Counted from the stretch's first letter, positions 26,415 to 38,385 are shown. The stretch is DNA of 64,000 bases from Hyalella azteca (GCF_000764305.2 NW_025932995.1:1-64000); one strand, 5' to 3'. A program made the numbers and translations. Notes: generated by a model not told the origin, from the letters alone.

Positions 26415-26770
26415 TGCGGGACCATCTGAAAACGGAAGGGATGGTTGGCATACTGCTGCTGCACGGGGCCAGCTGAAAACGTGAGATGTTGGTATTCTGT
26501 TGCTGTATGGGGCCAGCTGAAAACGGGAGATGTTGTTGGTATTCTGTTGCTGTATGGGGCCAGCTGAAAACAGGAGATGTTGTTGGTATTCTGTTGCCGT
26601 ATGGGGCCAGCTGAAAACAGGAGATGTTGTTGGTATTCTGTTGCCGTATGGGGCCAGCTGAAAACAGGAGATGTTGTTGGTTTTCTGTTGCCGTATGGGG
26701 CCAGCTGAAAACAGGAGGTGTTGTTGGTTTTCTGTTGCCGTATATGGGGCCAGCTGAAAACAGGAGGGAT
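26415..26770. repeat. Minisatellite, 48 bp x 7-8
   Basis: Units of GTATGGGGCCAGCTGAAAAC, AGGAGATGTTGTTGGT and ATTCTGTTGCC. Units at the centre are almost identical and decay toward the 26.4 kb side. Forty-eight is a multiple of three, so both minus-strand frames of 207 and 244 codons over it stay open (SWPHTATEYQ-type repeats); these look like repeat artefacts. Confidence 0.93.
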
Positions 26771-28749
26771 GGATGGTATCGGCTTGTGTGACGTCACGAG
26801 GGATAAATTGTTGATGTTGCCCAACAATCCAAGCACAGAAAAATCGATAACTTGTGTAGGCATACAATATAAGGACGTAAGAGAATGTGATGTAGGACCG
26901 CGAACAAAGGAGAGCAAGCAGGCTGTTGTCGACTCGCGGGTACAAAAATTAGGAAGAAGTCAGTCGTCAGTTCGCACTCAAGAATTTAGCAGCAGCGTCG
27001 CTGACCTAAAACATTTAAATTATTAATGGGCTTGGCCTTGAAATACAACTTATCCCAATACAGAACAGGTAGCGGTAGTTCTAATAGGTAGTTAGAGTAG
27101 TTAGACAGGTAGCGTTCATATATTCATCTAAGTGCACTGGAAATAAGGCCAAAAGTGTTCGAAAGAATTGGATTGATGTTAAATCAAATTCGAAGTTTTA
27201 GACATCGATGGTACAGTTAATAAGCCTCATTATAAAAGATTTACCATGTTATGGTATTAAGAAAGATTTATTAAAATATGGCTTGTCAGACGATCCTGCA
27301 ATTACAAAATATGAAAAATCGATTTTGGCTGAGCATCAGCGAATAAATTAGAGAAGTAATGAATTCAAGATAATCCAAAGAACAGCAAAATTAATGGTTA
27401 GTCAAAAAATGAACACATGTTTATGACTTGCATGAAGCTGTACTGATTGTTCATTGATTTGAAGCTGTACTGATTTAACCGTAACTCACGAGATACATGA
27501 GGCTAGGCTGTAAAGACCCAGAAATTTGAAAGTGGGTAAAAAAAAATTGAGATAATTTTTTAACAAGCTGCAGATGAGCTCAAACAAGTTATCCTGATCC
27601 AGTCTCTTTTGTGAATGATGAAAATAACAAATAAAGAAAGGATGAGGTTGCTGCGTTGATATTAACCAATCAAGTATCAAGTCTATGGAATCCGAGATCT
27701 ATGAAGCCGTTGCTCTAAATTACTTGATATTGTGGCAAAAGGTTTCAACGCTGATTAATATACATACTAATTTTAATTTATAGAATCGAAAGCTTAATTA
27801 TGGAGTCAAACATTGATTGACTTCCTCTTATTAATTATTTCTTACGTATTAATAGACTTCTTTAATGCGAATCTCTTTGGGATACGCAAAAACTAGTCTT
27901 TTCATGGTTCCCCAAGAATTAGTGGTCCTGGTTTTTTATCACGCGATCCTCACCATTAAAAAAGACGTCAAATATACCAAGATGAAAATTCAATACTGCT
28001 ACGCGATCAACAACCAATAATTTTGTTAGGGATTGCAATAAGACTTGTATAATTTATCGTTTAAGGTTTCGATTCACCTTTGATGTGACCTCTTTCAGAC
28101 GCGCTTTGTTTTTCTTAATTGCATAGGAATCCCACCACGGAGAAAGGCTCCGAACTTTAAGTCCAAAGTAACAACAAGAGCAAAGAGAACACACAGTTAT
28201 ATTCTTGTGTTTATTTGTATTGTCGTAATTGTTTATAAGTGTAGTTGTTCATTAAATGTTTGAGGAAACCGACGGTTTTGTTCCTAATTTATTAAATAGT
28301 TGCGCCAACACACTTTAATTAAATCATACATGTTATTTAATGGTAAAATTATAGTTAAAGGACTGGTTATGAAACCTTGGATTATACTAATGAGCAGCAC
28401 AAGGAAATTATTCTTTGACCGAAAAAAAAACATATTAAATCAAGCTGGAATAAATGCATATACTGTAAAATTTACGTCAAAAACAGAAACTTGGGGGTTG
28501 AGTGCATCAAAAATGAGTAGATAAAATCTGGTATCATATAAACACGCAGAGCCCTCAAATTTAATTAACTTTGAGCTCTAGCACTTCCCAGGTGTCCCCG
28601 ACAACGCTGTTAAATAAAATAATACAGGAATCCCTACATGAACTAGCAAGACAACAACAACACTGTAATGAGAAGGCACCGCGCACGTCGTTTTAAAGTC
28701 GTTTTGCTGAACTCGTCAGATTAATGGAGCCATCGAGAGTTTTAATTTG

Positions 28750-28832
28750 TGCAAAGACTGCGCAGTGATTACCAGTGCAGTGATGAGATAAGAGCACAAG
28801 ACTGCGCAGTGATTACCAGTGCAGTTCTGCTC
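28750..28832. repeat. Direct duplication around GACTGCGCAGTGATTACC
   Basis: AAGACTGCGCAGTGATTACC then AGTGCAG occurs twice, 47 bp apart. It contains the palindrome CTGCGCAG. Confidence 0.88.
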
Positions 28833-30719
28833 TAGTAATGGCGTTGCAGTGTAAACTGCCTTGAACGAGGGCAGACGATAATCAGTTCGTTTGTAATAAG
28901 CAATTATGAATTAATTACTGCCATAAGAAAAAGAACATTTTATGTACCTATGCAATAATATTTCATGTCAGTTTGATCGCCGAGCTCCGGTCTTCCGTTC
29001 AGGCAATTACTGATCATTTTTGGCAAATAAAACAAAATGTCATCGACCGCGACACTGGCGACTTTCGCGGTGTCGTAGCTGAGGCGAAATATATAGCTCG
29101 GTATTGAAATAAGTCACAAGTTCCCTCCAGTTCCGAACAAGTGATAGTTGCGAGAACATGCAACCTCGCCGGCGAGAATCCATCACAAACAACACAAAGT
29201 CATTCCTGTGGAAGAGCGGCGAGCACTCGGGCATTCAGAGACGAGGTATCCAATATACATTCCCAGGTTTGCTACCGCAACCGGACCCTGAATCTTTGGG
29301 GGAACTGAATCGCCAAAATCAAGTGGGGAGATCATAGAGAGGAGAGGATGGGAGTCGAAGTTTGAATCGAATGCTAGAAGCCGCTGCAACTACACATGAA
29401 AGAGAATACATTGGCAGCCAAGTAAGATGAGAAAGAACCTGAGAAAGCTCACTGAATATGAAACAAACTGAGTGCCGTGTCATTTGGACTGTGCAATAAA
29501 ATTTGCTATAAAAAGCAAATCGGTTTCCTTGATTAAAATTTAATGTACAGGTAAACAGCAAACGCACATCAACTCGAGTGGGGTAGAAATCGAAAATTTA
29601 TTAGCGTTTAACTATGTACGTTAAACTTGTAGCATACACAGTGTACTTGAATGGCAAAAAAGCTATGATGAAGATAGAATGCAACAAATTAAGAGCATTA
29701 AATGAAAATAGAATATTTTATTGGTTTTAATTAATAAATCAGTAATACGTAAGTTTATAGTAACGACCCAGTCTATGATTTTAAGAAGCATTTCAGTGCG
29801 CAAATCTACAGAATCAGACTCTTCAGACAAAGAAATTTAGAAAAATGTCCTGGTTTCTCATCAACATCTATTTAATATCCTTTAATTTTTGGTCCTAAAT
29901 CAATGAAACAAAAATCAAAACAATTGATAAACGAAATGAAATAAATTGTACAAGATAATTATAGTATAATTTTGTAGCATTTAGAATGAGGGAAGCCTAT
30001 GGGTCGACTTAACTTAAGGAATAATTGATCTCGAGCGTGAATAACGTCATAAGAGCGATGAATGTTTGTACAAAAAGATACGGTGGAAGTTGTCTTTAAT
30101 CGTTGTTCATTAGACACGAAACGTTGCATTCATAAGCACAACATCACAAGCTGGCCAGCTTTACACTGCAACTTGAGCGTCAAAAACGCGAGTGAAGTTC
30201 ATGCGAACTTCGGGAACTTGGGGGCAAGACTCGACGCAACAGGAGGATTGACTGTAAGATTATGTGACTTAGCGTTGAACCAGAGTACAGGAAGACGTAA
30301 GAGGTAGATCGATTTACGTATCCTTTGCTGTCAGTATGGTTAAGAAACTGAATTCAATTTAACTAAACAACTTGAAGCAATAAATTCTGATCTAATTATA
30401 ACCTAGTATTTTTGCTGAAAGTACGGTGAATTTAAAGTACGTTTTGTTTGTTTTTCAATTCTCGGTGCATTCATGATTAAGGGAGACTATGATATTTCCG
30501 AGAAGCCAGAGAGATTATTGGAACAGTTGCGAGAAATAAGGTGTGGGTGTGGTCAGACGTGACCTAGCACCAGAGTTATTAAAAAGAAATTTAAATACGA
30601 AAATAATGAACTCGACTGGTTTTTAACCGGTAAAATGAAGAATAAGCTTTGCACGCTGATGAGAAGTGAAGTTCCAAAAGTTTCCTACATAGGTAGATGC
30701 TATATACACGTAGATATTA

Positions 30720-31210
30720 TTTAATCTTGAGAACAAAAGAATGAAAGATGAACACACGTACGCAAAAAAGACAGATTGTGCATACGCTTTACAATCCCAG
30801 AAGCAATGGTTGAATATTAGAAAGTTTGAACGTGAAAGAATAATAAATGATTGTAGAAAGAACAAAAGAATAAAAGCTGAACATAAGTAAGAAAAAAAAT
30901 TAAGCGTACGTTTTACAATCTTAGAAGCAATGCTTGAATATCATAAAGTTTGAACGTGAGAGAATTATAAATGATCATATAAAATAAGAATGGTTTAACT
31001 CACCGTCTTATTTTTTACAATTGAGAACAAAAGAATAAAAGCTGAACCCAAGTACGCAGAAAAATCAGATTATGCATTACGCTTTACAACCCCAGAATCA
31101 ACGATTGAATATCATAAAGTTTGAACATGAAAGAATAATAAATGATCATCGAAATTTAGGATGGGTTATCTCACCGTCATAAATGATCGTAGAAAATTAA
31201 AATAGGTAAA
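30720..31210. repeat. Tandem repeat, 130-165 bp x 3, ending at exon B donor
   Basis: Units with GAGAACAAAAGAATAAAAGC, TACGCTTTACAA(T/C)CCCAGAA, a GAATATCATAAAGTTTGAAC block and ATAATAAATGATC. Two units end with an ACTCACCGTC-type sequence (about 30999-31010 and 31163-31175, the second slightly changed) like the genuine donor at 31211-31220, so the splice site was copied with the repeat. Confidence 0.85.
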
Positions 31211-31216
31211 ACTCAC

Positions 31217-31335
31217 CGTCTTCCGCCACAGGATGGCCCTGTACTGAGGAACACATTGGTTGTTGGCATCGGTCAGCACCACAGACAGGAACAGAGGCAC
31301 CTTCTCGCCTAGGCAGCCTACGTAGTTCTGGTGAA
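31217..31335 (-). CDS. GARNL3: GARNL3-like exon B (HQNYVG...RAILWRKT segment)
   Basis: 119-nt exon. It starts with two bases that finish a Leu codon, then encodes HQNYVGCLGEKVPLFLSVVL, TDANNQC and VPQYRAILWRKT, ending in phase 0. This is the strongest single match to GARNL3: HQNYVG, FLSVVLTD-NNQ-VPQYRAILWRKT are nearly residue for residue as in the vertebrate protein. The donor is ACG|GTGAGTT and the acceptor is TTGCAG. The exon is visibly richer in G and C than the intron around it. On the downstream (lower-coordinate) side a tandem array (30720-31210) ends at the donor and contains two further copies of the GACGGTGAG sequence, at about 30999-31010 and 31163-31175. Confidence 0.95.
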
Positions 31336-31604
31336 CTGCAACGTAATAAAAAAAATTAGTGTTAGTATTAGTATATTTAATTGAATCGGAAATTAGTTAA
31401 AAAAAACCAATACGGATTTAATTTCGGCCTGTATCTACACAAATGTATTTATTGGTTTTTTAGGTTCATGAATTTATAGTCCAGATAAAAAAACCATTGG
31501 TCGCAATGTTAAACGATTCGAATGATAATTAAAAATTGCCAGAAATTATAGTTTGAATGATCGGACAAGGAACTAAAATATCAAGGGAGCAGTTCACACA
31601 GGTT

Positions 31605-31871
31605 TCATTTCAGTGCCATCGCACATTCCCTGACAAACTCCGGCATGTTTTCAGCGTCTAGGGAAGCCAACGGGAGGTCTGCCGTCATGCCTCCTACCAA
31701 TAAGGTCGCCAAAATAACTTAAATTGGAAGAAATTGCAGAAAATTGAACAGATGCACAGAAACCTGCGAGTCGATCAGATTTTTTTCCGGTGTCGAAGTG
31801 CCGAGCAAAGATTCCAGCGTCTGGAGTGGGGGAGGCAGAGGGCCGAGGATAGCCAGGAGTAGATTATTCAT
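31605..31871 (-). other. Coding-like frame with one stop, unassigned
   Basis: One minus-strand frame from an ATG at 31871 reads MNNLLLAILGPLPPPLQTLE, then ESLLGTSTPEKNLIDSQ, meets a TAA at 31721-31719, then continues in the same frame as VILATLLVGGMTADLPLASL, then DAENMPEFVRECAMALK, and stops at 31605. Base composition resembles the nearby exon rather than the intron. It lies about 270 bp on the transcription-upstream side of exon B. The second half vaguely resembles the start of a small secreted protein (hydrophobic run, then FVREC), but I cannot name a family and the internal stop argues for a relic or chance. Confidence 0.25.
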
Positions 31872-32092
31872 ACGTTATTTAATTTATAGCTTATGATATT
31901 TCTACATTTATTGATTTCGAACTGTCTAAAGTTAAATGAAATGAAACCGTATTTCATCCCAATAAGGCTGAAGCAACGCCAGTATACGAATTATTTTAAA
32001 ATCGAATACGAAATTAGGCAGTGCAAAAGTGAAGTAATGCAACAGCATTAGGCCGGATATAAATACATAGATATAATATACAAATACTAACA

Positions 32093-32245
32093 TTTTTAGC
32101 GCATTTTCTTATTTATGAAAAAAATGCACTATTGTGCTCGCCATGTTCGTCTGTCTGTCCGTCCGTGACTTCACGTTTTCGTCGACGAGAAAATGCGCTC
32201 TCTGTCACTAACTGCAGTGAGTACTGAGTTATATTTTTTATATTT
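32093..32245 (-). mobile_element. A-family foldback element, copy 3
   Basis: Well-preserved copy in reverse orientation: TTTTTAGCGCATTTTCT at its left side, TGCACTATTGTGCTCGCCAT, a GTCTGTCTGTCC centre, GAGAAAATGCGCTCTCTGTC, then GCAGTGAGTACTGAG and an AT-rich end. The ACTCACTGCAGTGAGT palindrome has one change here. Confidence 0.9.
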
Positions 32246-33330
32246 TCCAAGATCGTTAGAAATTATAAGTTACGTAAACAACACTGGCATACAGTAACTT
32301 GAGCGAGTTTCATGGTACCATCCAAGAGCCAAAGTGCACATGCTGGTTAACAGATTAGGCTAATATGCCAGGAGTCACGGCAGCGTGCGAGAAATAATGC
32401 CTACCATTGTTTCTGAGATTCCCAGGAGGCAGAACGCAAGCCGCAGTAATATATTGCCAAGGCCTGTTTAGCATTGAACGGTTCACGCTTAAAAGGAAAT
32501 GCAGCGTCATTGCCATAGCTTTGAATGCTGCGTTGCGCTATGAAATATTAAACGTTCAAGCAGGAACAAAACGGAAGGAACAAAAAAAGAAAATAATGAT
32601 ATGCGTTTAAAAATTACTTTTAAAAGACAACACTTCTAAAGAGGCCAGTGTCTCCAATGTTACGCGTGTACAATGAATTTCTAATTTAATTTTGAAAAAA
32701 TATTTTTCAAATGTTTTCAACATATAAAGATATTTTTTTACGATTTTGTACATTATTTATTCTGTCAATCGATTCAAGCATCGTGTCCAACTTTAAGCAA
32801 GTGTGCAAAATTTCAGATCGATTTGACAGGTAAAATGGTGTTAAATATTGATTATAAGATTTGAAGCAGACGAACAAACAACAACAAGAAGTGAAGTTAA
32901 AGAGAAGTGTTGTAAAATATGAAAAAAATTTCTAGCAAGGCCTGTAGAAACTTCTACATGTACAGGCAGGAACTTTTGCAGCATCGAAAAACTGTTGTTT
33001 CAGATTCAATCAAGATGAAAAACAAAAGGATTGTCTAGGGTTAGAAGCGTTTACGTAGTGAATTTGTTCTATTCATCAATTTTACAAGTGAAATGCACTA
33101 CTTTACAGATTCTGAATTGAAAAAAATCTTTCTTTCGGTTTGAGCGATTTATTTGTACGCAATAACAATGAATTTTAACTTTTTTTTTCAAATAAGTTTA
33201 ACGTTTTTTCTAAAATCTATTTAACGCACAGATACAGATGTACCTTCAATAGGTACGATTTCAGTGTTTCTATATTATGAATGAACGAAGGTTAAAAATA
33301 ACTTAGTTTACCTCAATTTAAAATTAAAAT

Positions 33331-33470
33331 TTATATTAGGAAAAGAATCAGGTCGAGGATGGCAATAATGTCAGTTTAGCTCCAATCATAATACAAGAAA
33401 TCTTTCTTAGGAAAAGAATTTGGTCGAGGATGGCAATTACGGCAGTATTAACTCTAATTAAAAGACAAGT
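33331..33470. repeat. Direct duplication, about 72 bp x 2
   Basis: TTAGGAAAAGAAT(C/T)(A/T)GGTCG then AGGATGGCAAT(A/T)A is present twice with about 85% identity. Confidence 0.85.
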
Positions 33471-34984
33471 AAGCAAAGCGCTGTCATATTATCAAGAAGC
33501 GTTCACGCATTGTACCGAAATTGATAACAAAGGCGCGCGTAGAACTGCTACATGCCAAACGCCCGCTCAATATAAGACGGTAGTGGCAGCGGCTTCGGCG
33601 TAGGCAGCCTGCACGGCAACAGGGCAAATATTTCCTATGATCTGCACAGGATCTACACTCTGGGGAAATCATCGCTCTTGTGGCAATTCACGAGAGGGAA
33701 AAACAAAATAAAGCTCCGGAAATGAAGGCAATCAAAGAAATTAAATTGTGCGAGCGTTGAGTAACAAAGTTGGTTATTTCTGGAGACTGCTAATGGAGCA
33801 TGTAATTAAAAATTACCTGAAGAGAAACCGGAGTTGATAATGCCTAGCATGGATTCAAGAGGATGTTTCGCAAATTATGATACAGGCCATCGAAATGGGT
33901 GTGGAGCGATGTCTGAAATTCACGTAAACTTCAAAAGAATTTCAATTGAAGCAATGTAGCGTTAATAATTGTGTTATTTTCTTGAGAACTACACTCAGGT
34001 AGCTGATATCTCGTGCATAACAAAGATACTTGTTTGTAGGGTTGAAAAAATGAGTATCTTCTGGAAGGAAACAGATATGAAGAGATTGACTATAAATTAG
34101 TTGTCAAATTCGGGAGTGAAATAGAATCTACGGAAAAGGCCCCCATTATTTAACTATCTCAGGCACTAGTAACGCTCTGAGCCACATCAATTTTTTTGAT
34201 ATCCGACAGCTAAGCGCAAATAACCTCATAAAATTTGACTAAAATTTAATACATGTAGGATATTATTAATAAAAAATAATGGAAATTGTCTACAAGCAAT
34301 GTGAGGAGTTTTGCACACAATTCCTTACTTGTTTAGACAGTAAACGCTAAAATTTCTACGCGAAGGAGGGATGCTAAGAAAACGAACAAATGTTTGAAGT
34401 CTTCGTTGAAACGACAGGAACATGTATCTTTATCGTTATTCACATTCGCAATTCAATCAAGATTGCCAATTGAAAGTTGTAAGTGACGTCGACTATTCGA
34501 GCAGCACAAAGGGTCACGTCAAATGAATTCATTTGTATGCATGTTCGCTATGCAACAATTCCCTGGATGTAAAAATGATTCACTTTTGATACTTGCCAAA
34601 GGAAGAGCAGCTGAAAAAACTGCAGCTGGGAACGATTAGTTCGCCCTCGGCGCCGCGGTGTAAAGGGACTCGCACAAATGCACATCCCCCAGTGGGAACG
34701 AAACCTTGTTGAATTACAACGATCCGAGGAAAAGAATATCGAGCAACGGAATGGAACGACAGAAAGCTCAAATGGTATCAGCAAACGTCGCTTCAAATTA
34801 GAGAACACGTAATTCAAATGAAATTACAAGAATGGAAGATTTGAACAATTCCCAATAATTATTTTCGCACAATAGCCCTTCTAGAAATAATAGAATGTAT
34901 GCTGGTTGAAGTAGGCAGCCAAATGGTTATGTACCAATGCATGATATATCTATTAATGCATTACGTTAACAAGCGGCCGTACAC

Positions 34985-35812
34985 TCTGCACGCTAAGTCT
35001 CGGCCTGTGTATCAGTTTTAGACTATATACGTCAAGTCTTGGCCGATGTACCAGTTTTAGACTATGTACGTTAAGTCTCGGCCGATACACCGGACGTAGA
35101 CTATATACGTCAAGTCGCTGCCGGCTGTGTACCAGTCGTAGACTAAATACGTTAAGTCGCTGCTGGCTGTGAACCAGTCGTAGACTTAATACGTAAAGTC
35201 TCGGCCGATGTACCAGTCGTAGACAATGTGCGTTAAGTCTCGGCCGATGTACCAGTCGTAGACAATGTGCGTTAAGTCTCGGCCTGTGTACCAGTCGTAG
35301 ACTATGTGCGTTAAGTCTCGGCCGATGTACCAGTCGTAGACTATGTGCGTTAAGTGTCGGCCGATGTACCAGTCGTAGACAATGTACGTTAGTCTCGGCC
35401 AGTGTACCAGTCGTAGACAATGTGCGTTAAGTCTCGGCCGATGTACCAGTCGTATTCAATGTGCGTCAAGTCTCGGCCGATGTACCAGTCGTAGACAATG
35501 TGCGTTAAGTCTCGGCCTGTGAACCAGTCGTAGACTATGTACGTTAAGTCTCGGCCTGTGTACCAGTCGTAGACTATGTGCGTTAAGTCTCGGCCTGTGT
35601 ACCAGTCGTAGACTATGTACGTTAAGTGTCGGCCTGTGTACCAGTCGTAGACTCAATGTGCGTTAAGTCTCGGCCTGTGTACCAGTCGTAGACTATGTAC
35701 GTTAAGTCTCGGCCGATATACCAGTCGTAGACAATGTGCGTTAAGTCTCGGCCGATGTACCAGTCGTAGACAATGTACGTTAGTCTCGGCCTACGTACCA
35801 AACGTTTACTAT
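34985..35812. repeat. Large minisatellite, 42 bp x about 20
   Basis: Units of GTTAAGTCTCGGCC(T/G)(G/A)TGTA plus CCAGTCGTAGACTATGTGC. Variants (CTATGTGC, CAATGTGC, CTATGTAC, GATGTACC versus TGTGTACC) alternate along the array, and some units lose one to three bases. Because 42 is a multiple of three, the minus strand shows frames of 155 and 66 codons with a 14-residue repeat (LRLVHRPRLNAH-type); no start context or flanking coding sequence supports a gene. Confidence 0.95.
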
Positions 35813-38141
35813 TTCAGAATAAACGCATTTGCCTCCATATCGGTCGGCGTACCAGCCAAGATATTGGCAAGAGTTTCATCGGTGCGCCAAGTGATGCATG
35901 ACACGAAGTTGTCGAACATCGCAAGTTGAGCGTCCAGGGAACTTCCTTATTGACCATGTGATACATGACGAGATATGGATTGCTAGGCCAATATTCCTAT
36001 CAACTAGAGAGAGGATGAATAAATACCAGTAAATGTAATAGTTAATGTGAAGTAACAGAACCAAATTTACGGCGTGGCTGATAATTTTCATGATAAGCTT
36101 CATTGAAATTATTTGCTGGAATATTGTAGAGCTTAAATTCACGTTAAGTACATGAAATAGAATAAGTTAGCGGATATTATATCATTTATATGGTTGCTTA
36201 ATATACAATTTCCCAACGGAATGCTGGCCTGTCAGTCATACTAAAAATAAAAAGTTGAGAGCAGTGGTACTGAAATTATGGTTATTTGACTGGATGATAA
36301 ACAAAGCGTACCAATCAATTATTTACAAATTTAATTGAAAGAAATAATTTCTGCTATCAGTCTGTGCTATCACTACTCACGACTGAATTACGACGATTAC
36401 ATAAGGTCATCTTAGGCTTGACTGGTGAAGCTAAACTCAGGACTATTCTTCACAAATATATTAAACCCAAATTAATAAATTTTTATAAATAAATTAAAAC
36501 GGGTTGACTGATAGTGAGACCATGACGGCAGGCGCAGCGATGCACGCGAACGTTGAAGAGCGGCGTCGCATTTACGGCGAGTTTGTGAGGCGCGAGACGC
36601 GCTCTTGCCGTCCGGACATCTCTCGCCAGCGTCGCTTTTACGATCAAGCGAAAACATTTTAAGCCACAGGCATCCGCACAATCCTCCATTGAGAAAGCTT
36701 ATATAATTTTAGAGGCCACTAAAATTTTACTATCGCTTGAGACAGTTTCAGATATGCGCGCCACGTTCCCCACTTCCCTTGTAGCTGAATTTTCAACAGG
36801 AACGTGAATATTACGAGAAACACGATACTCGATCTTCTGCGTATTGTACGACACATTTTCGGCGAACATTTTTTGTACGAATTTTTTGTTTCTTCTGAAC
36901 AGTAATTTTCATCCGCGACGATATAGGAATTAGTCGGCATTTATTTTGAGCTTATAAAAGACGTGATTTCACTACAAGTACCCAAGGCATGGAAGCAATT
37001 AAAACCTGGCTGGCTTGCATTGCAGCAGCGAGCATAAATCAAGTCAGCGTTCTGTAAAATTGAGGAGAGACTTATGGCAAACTTCAGCTCAATACCGGAG
37101 GAAATTATGCCCGCTGTAGGAAAGTCCTACATTTTTACTGCCAACATTCACTCGGGGACAAGAGGCCAAGTGTCTTAAGACGGCTTACTCATGCAAACTT
37201 AATGAGACTTAGGAGGCTAAGTCGAGCAACTCAACCGTCCGGTTATGAAGTTAGGGAGAGCGAGAGCTTTATAGGGGCAGTCTGGTTTCGGCAGCTCATT
37301 GCCTCCGGCATCTAGTCGAGCTCCACAAAAAGGTATGGATGAATCAAATCTAAATGTTGCACAAAAAGCCTGGGGTTGTAATATAAAAAAGAGTTACGTG
37401 CTCCTAACTACGTCAGACAATCAATGACGATTTTCCGAAGTAAACTCAGAAATCACAGGCGTGAGAAATCAGCCACCACGTTACTTAAACCGTTACGTGT
37501 ATGTACTCAATTGTGAAAGTAACGATTACGTGTAATGATTACAATCAATTGCGCGAGTTATGATATTTCAGTGCATGGCTACTCTGTATGCGTAATGCGC
37601 TCAATAATGTACCTCATCGCTTCAGCTAGACCTTGTTAGTATTTAAATGTTATCTAATTATTCAGGTATGCATTTCCTTTTTCCAGAAATTTTACGTAAG
37701 TATTAATAGAAAATGATTGCGAAAATATAAGTTTAAATATTTTAAAAGGGTTAATGACTAATGGCATTTGTTTTCCAAAATAATTAAAAATGAGTTTCTT
37801 CGGTGATGAATCCTAATGTTCGACGATATTAGCCTATTAATATTCATTTTAACTAGTGAAATAAATACACACAATATTCAATCTTGTCTTAAAAAACAAG
37901 TTATCGCATTGCAGTTTTAGAGAAGAGAATATATATGAGAGAATATATGACGAGGGTTAGTTAAAAAAATTGGCTTGTCTCTTTTTTAAGATTGATAACT
38001 AAAAACGCTAGGAAAGGCAAAGACGCAGCAGATGTAGCTTGAAAACATGAGGTGTTAAAATTCTCAACTCTATGCATTTTCCATAAACTGTCGTTATAAG
38101 TACACAACAATTAGTCATGTAGTTAAGTGAAGAGTACTCAC

Positions 38142-38226
38142 GTTTGCCGAGGAAGTACTTGAAGTACCATCGAGTCTGGTACTCAGGGTTCTCTAAGATG
38201 GGAGTGTTGGGTGAGCTGAACAGACT
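38142..38226 (-). CDS. GARNL3: GARNL3-like exon A (NPEY...FLGK segment)
   Basis: 85-nt internal exon, the most 5' one I can identify. It encodes SLFSSPNTPILE followed by NPEYQTRWYFKYFLGK, the conserved block that precedes the Rap-GAP region in GARNL3. The 5' splice site is GTGAGT (complement of 38136-38141), and the exon ends after one base of a codon that is completed as Leu in the next exon. The acceptor is AG after a T-rich tract at 38227-38245. An AG two bases further in is possible but would break the frame with a phase-0 upstream exon. The acceptor and its T-tract are duplicated about 90 bp further upstream (see the repeat at 38222-38385). The upstream partner exon was not found within the next 26 kb. 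Confidence 0.9.
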
Positions 38227-38385
38227 CTGTTGTGAAAAAAAATGTCATGAAACAGCGGAAAGTCGTTCACGAGATTGAAATATCATAATCACTACTGAAT
38301 GAGTCACAGATCAGACTGTCGCGAAAAAAATATGTCATGAAGCAGCGAAAATTCGTTCATGAGATTGAAATATCACAATCAATCG
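38222..38385. repeat. Duplicated acceptor region of exon A
   Basis: CAGACT(C/G)TGTTGTGAAAAAAA-type start, then ATGTCATGAAACAGCGG and GAGATTGAAATATCATAATC, occurs at 38221-38294 and again at about 38314-38384. On the gene strand both copies contain a T-tract followed by ACAG and TCTG, so a second 3' splice site sits about 93 bp upstream of the real one. Confidence 0.88.

Larger units (their letters stand above)
17173..31216 (-). other. GARNL3 intron between exons B and C
   Basis: 14-kb intron. Arrays at 17188-17470, 17715-17975, 22209-22365, 24430-24625, 25330-25445, 26415-26770, 28750-28832 and 30720-31210; A-family foldback element at 18634-18790; B-family MITE at 20792-20938. GC-richer stretches at 21180-21600 and 22370-22510 showed no reading frame I could assign. 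27000-28740 and 28870-30700 hold nothing I recognise. Confidence 0.8.
31336..38141 (-). other. GARNL3 intron between exons A and B
   Basis: 6.8-kb intron. Contains a weak coding-like frame at 31605-31871, an A-family foldback element at 32093-32245, a two-unit repeat at 33331-33470 and the largest minisatellite of the window at 34985-35812. 35820-38140 contains no feature I can name, although 36480-36690 and 37080-37350 are richer in GC. Confidence 0.8.
11703..38226 (-). other. GARNL3: GARNL3-like gene, five internal exons
   Basis: Spliced gene spanning the centre of the window on the minus strand. Five exons (38142-38226, 31217-31335, 17108-17172, 16150-16216, 11703-11805; total 439 nt) join into one frame without a stop. 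Intron phases are 1, 0, 2, 0 and 1, and the introns measure 6806, 14044, 891 and 4344 bp. The product matches, block by block, what I know of vertebrate GARNL3: NPEY-TRWYFKYFLG, HQNYVG, VPQYRAILWRKTG, QKICL-YSP, EKGP-EIF-PE-QK and LEEQEGSVNFKFGVLF. Rap1GAP itself lacks most of these blocks, so GARNL3 is preferred. The family combines a Rap/Ran-GAP domain with a C-terminal citron homology (CNH) domain and is predicted to stimulate GTP hydrolysis by Rap-type GTPases; substrate and localisation here are inference. First exons, start codon, most of the GAP domain and the CNH domain are not in the identified exons. Confidence 0.93.

Noticed and set aside
26183..26945. Minus-strand frames of 244 and 207 codons with a 16-residue repeat
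   Set aside because: They run across a 48-bp minisatellite whose period is a multiple of three, so two overlapping frames both stay open. No domain, signal or splice context supports a protein.
34953..35656. Minus-strand frames of 155 and 66 codons with a 14-residue repeat
   Set aside because: They are a by-product of the 42-bp array; units with one-base losses break the frame.
11703..38226. Assignment of the gene to Rap1GAP or SIPA1-like instead of GARNL3
   Set aside because: Only the NFKFGV block is shared with those; HQNYVG, VPQYRAILWRKTG and LEEQEGSVNFKFGVLF are specific to GARNL3.
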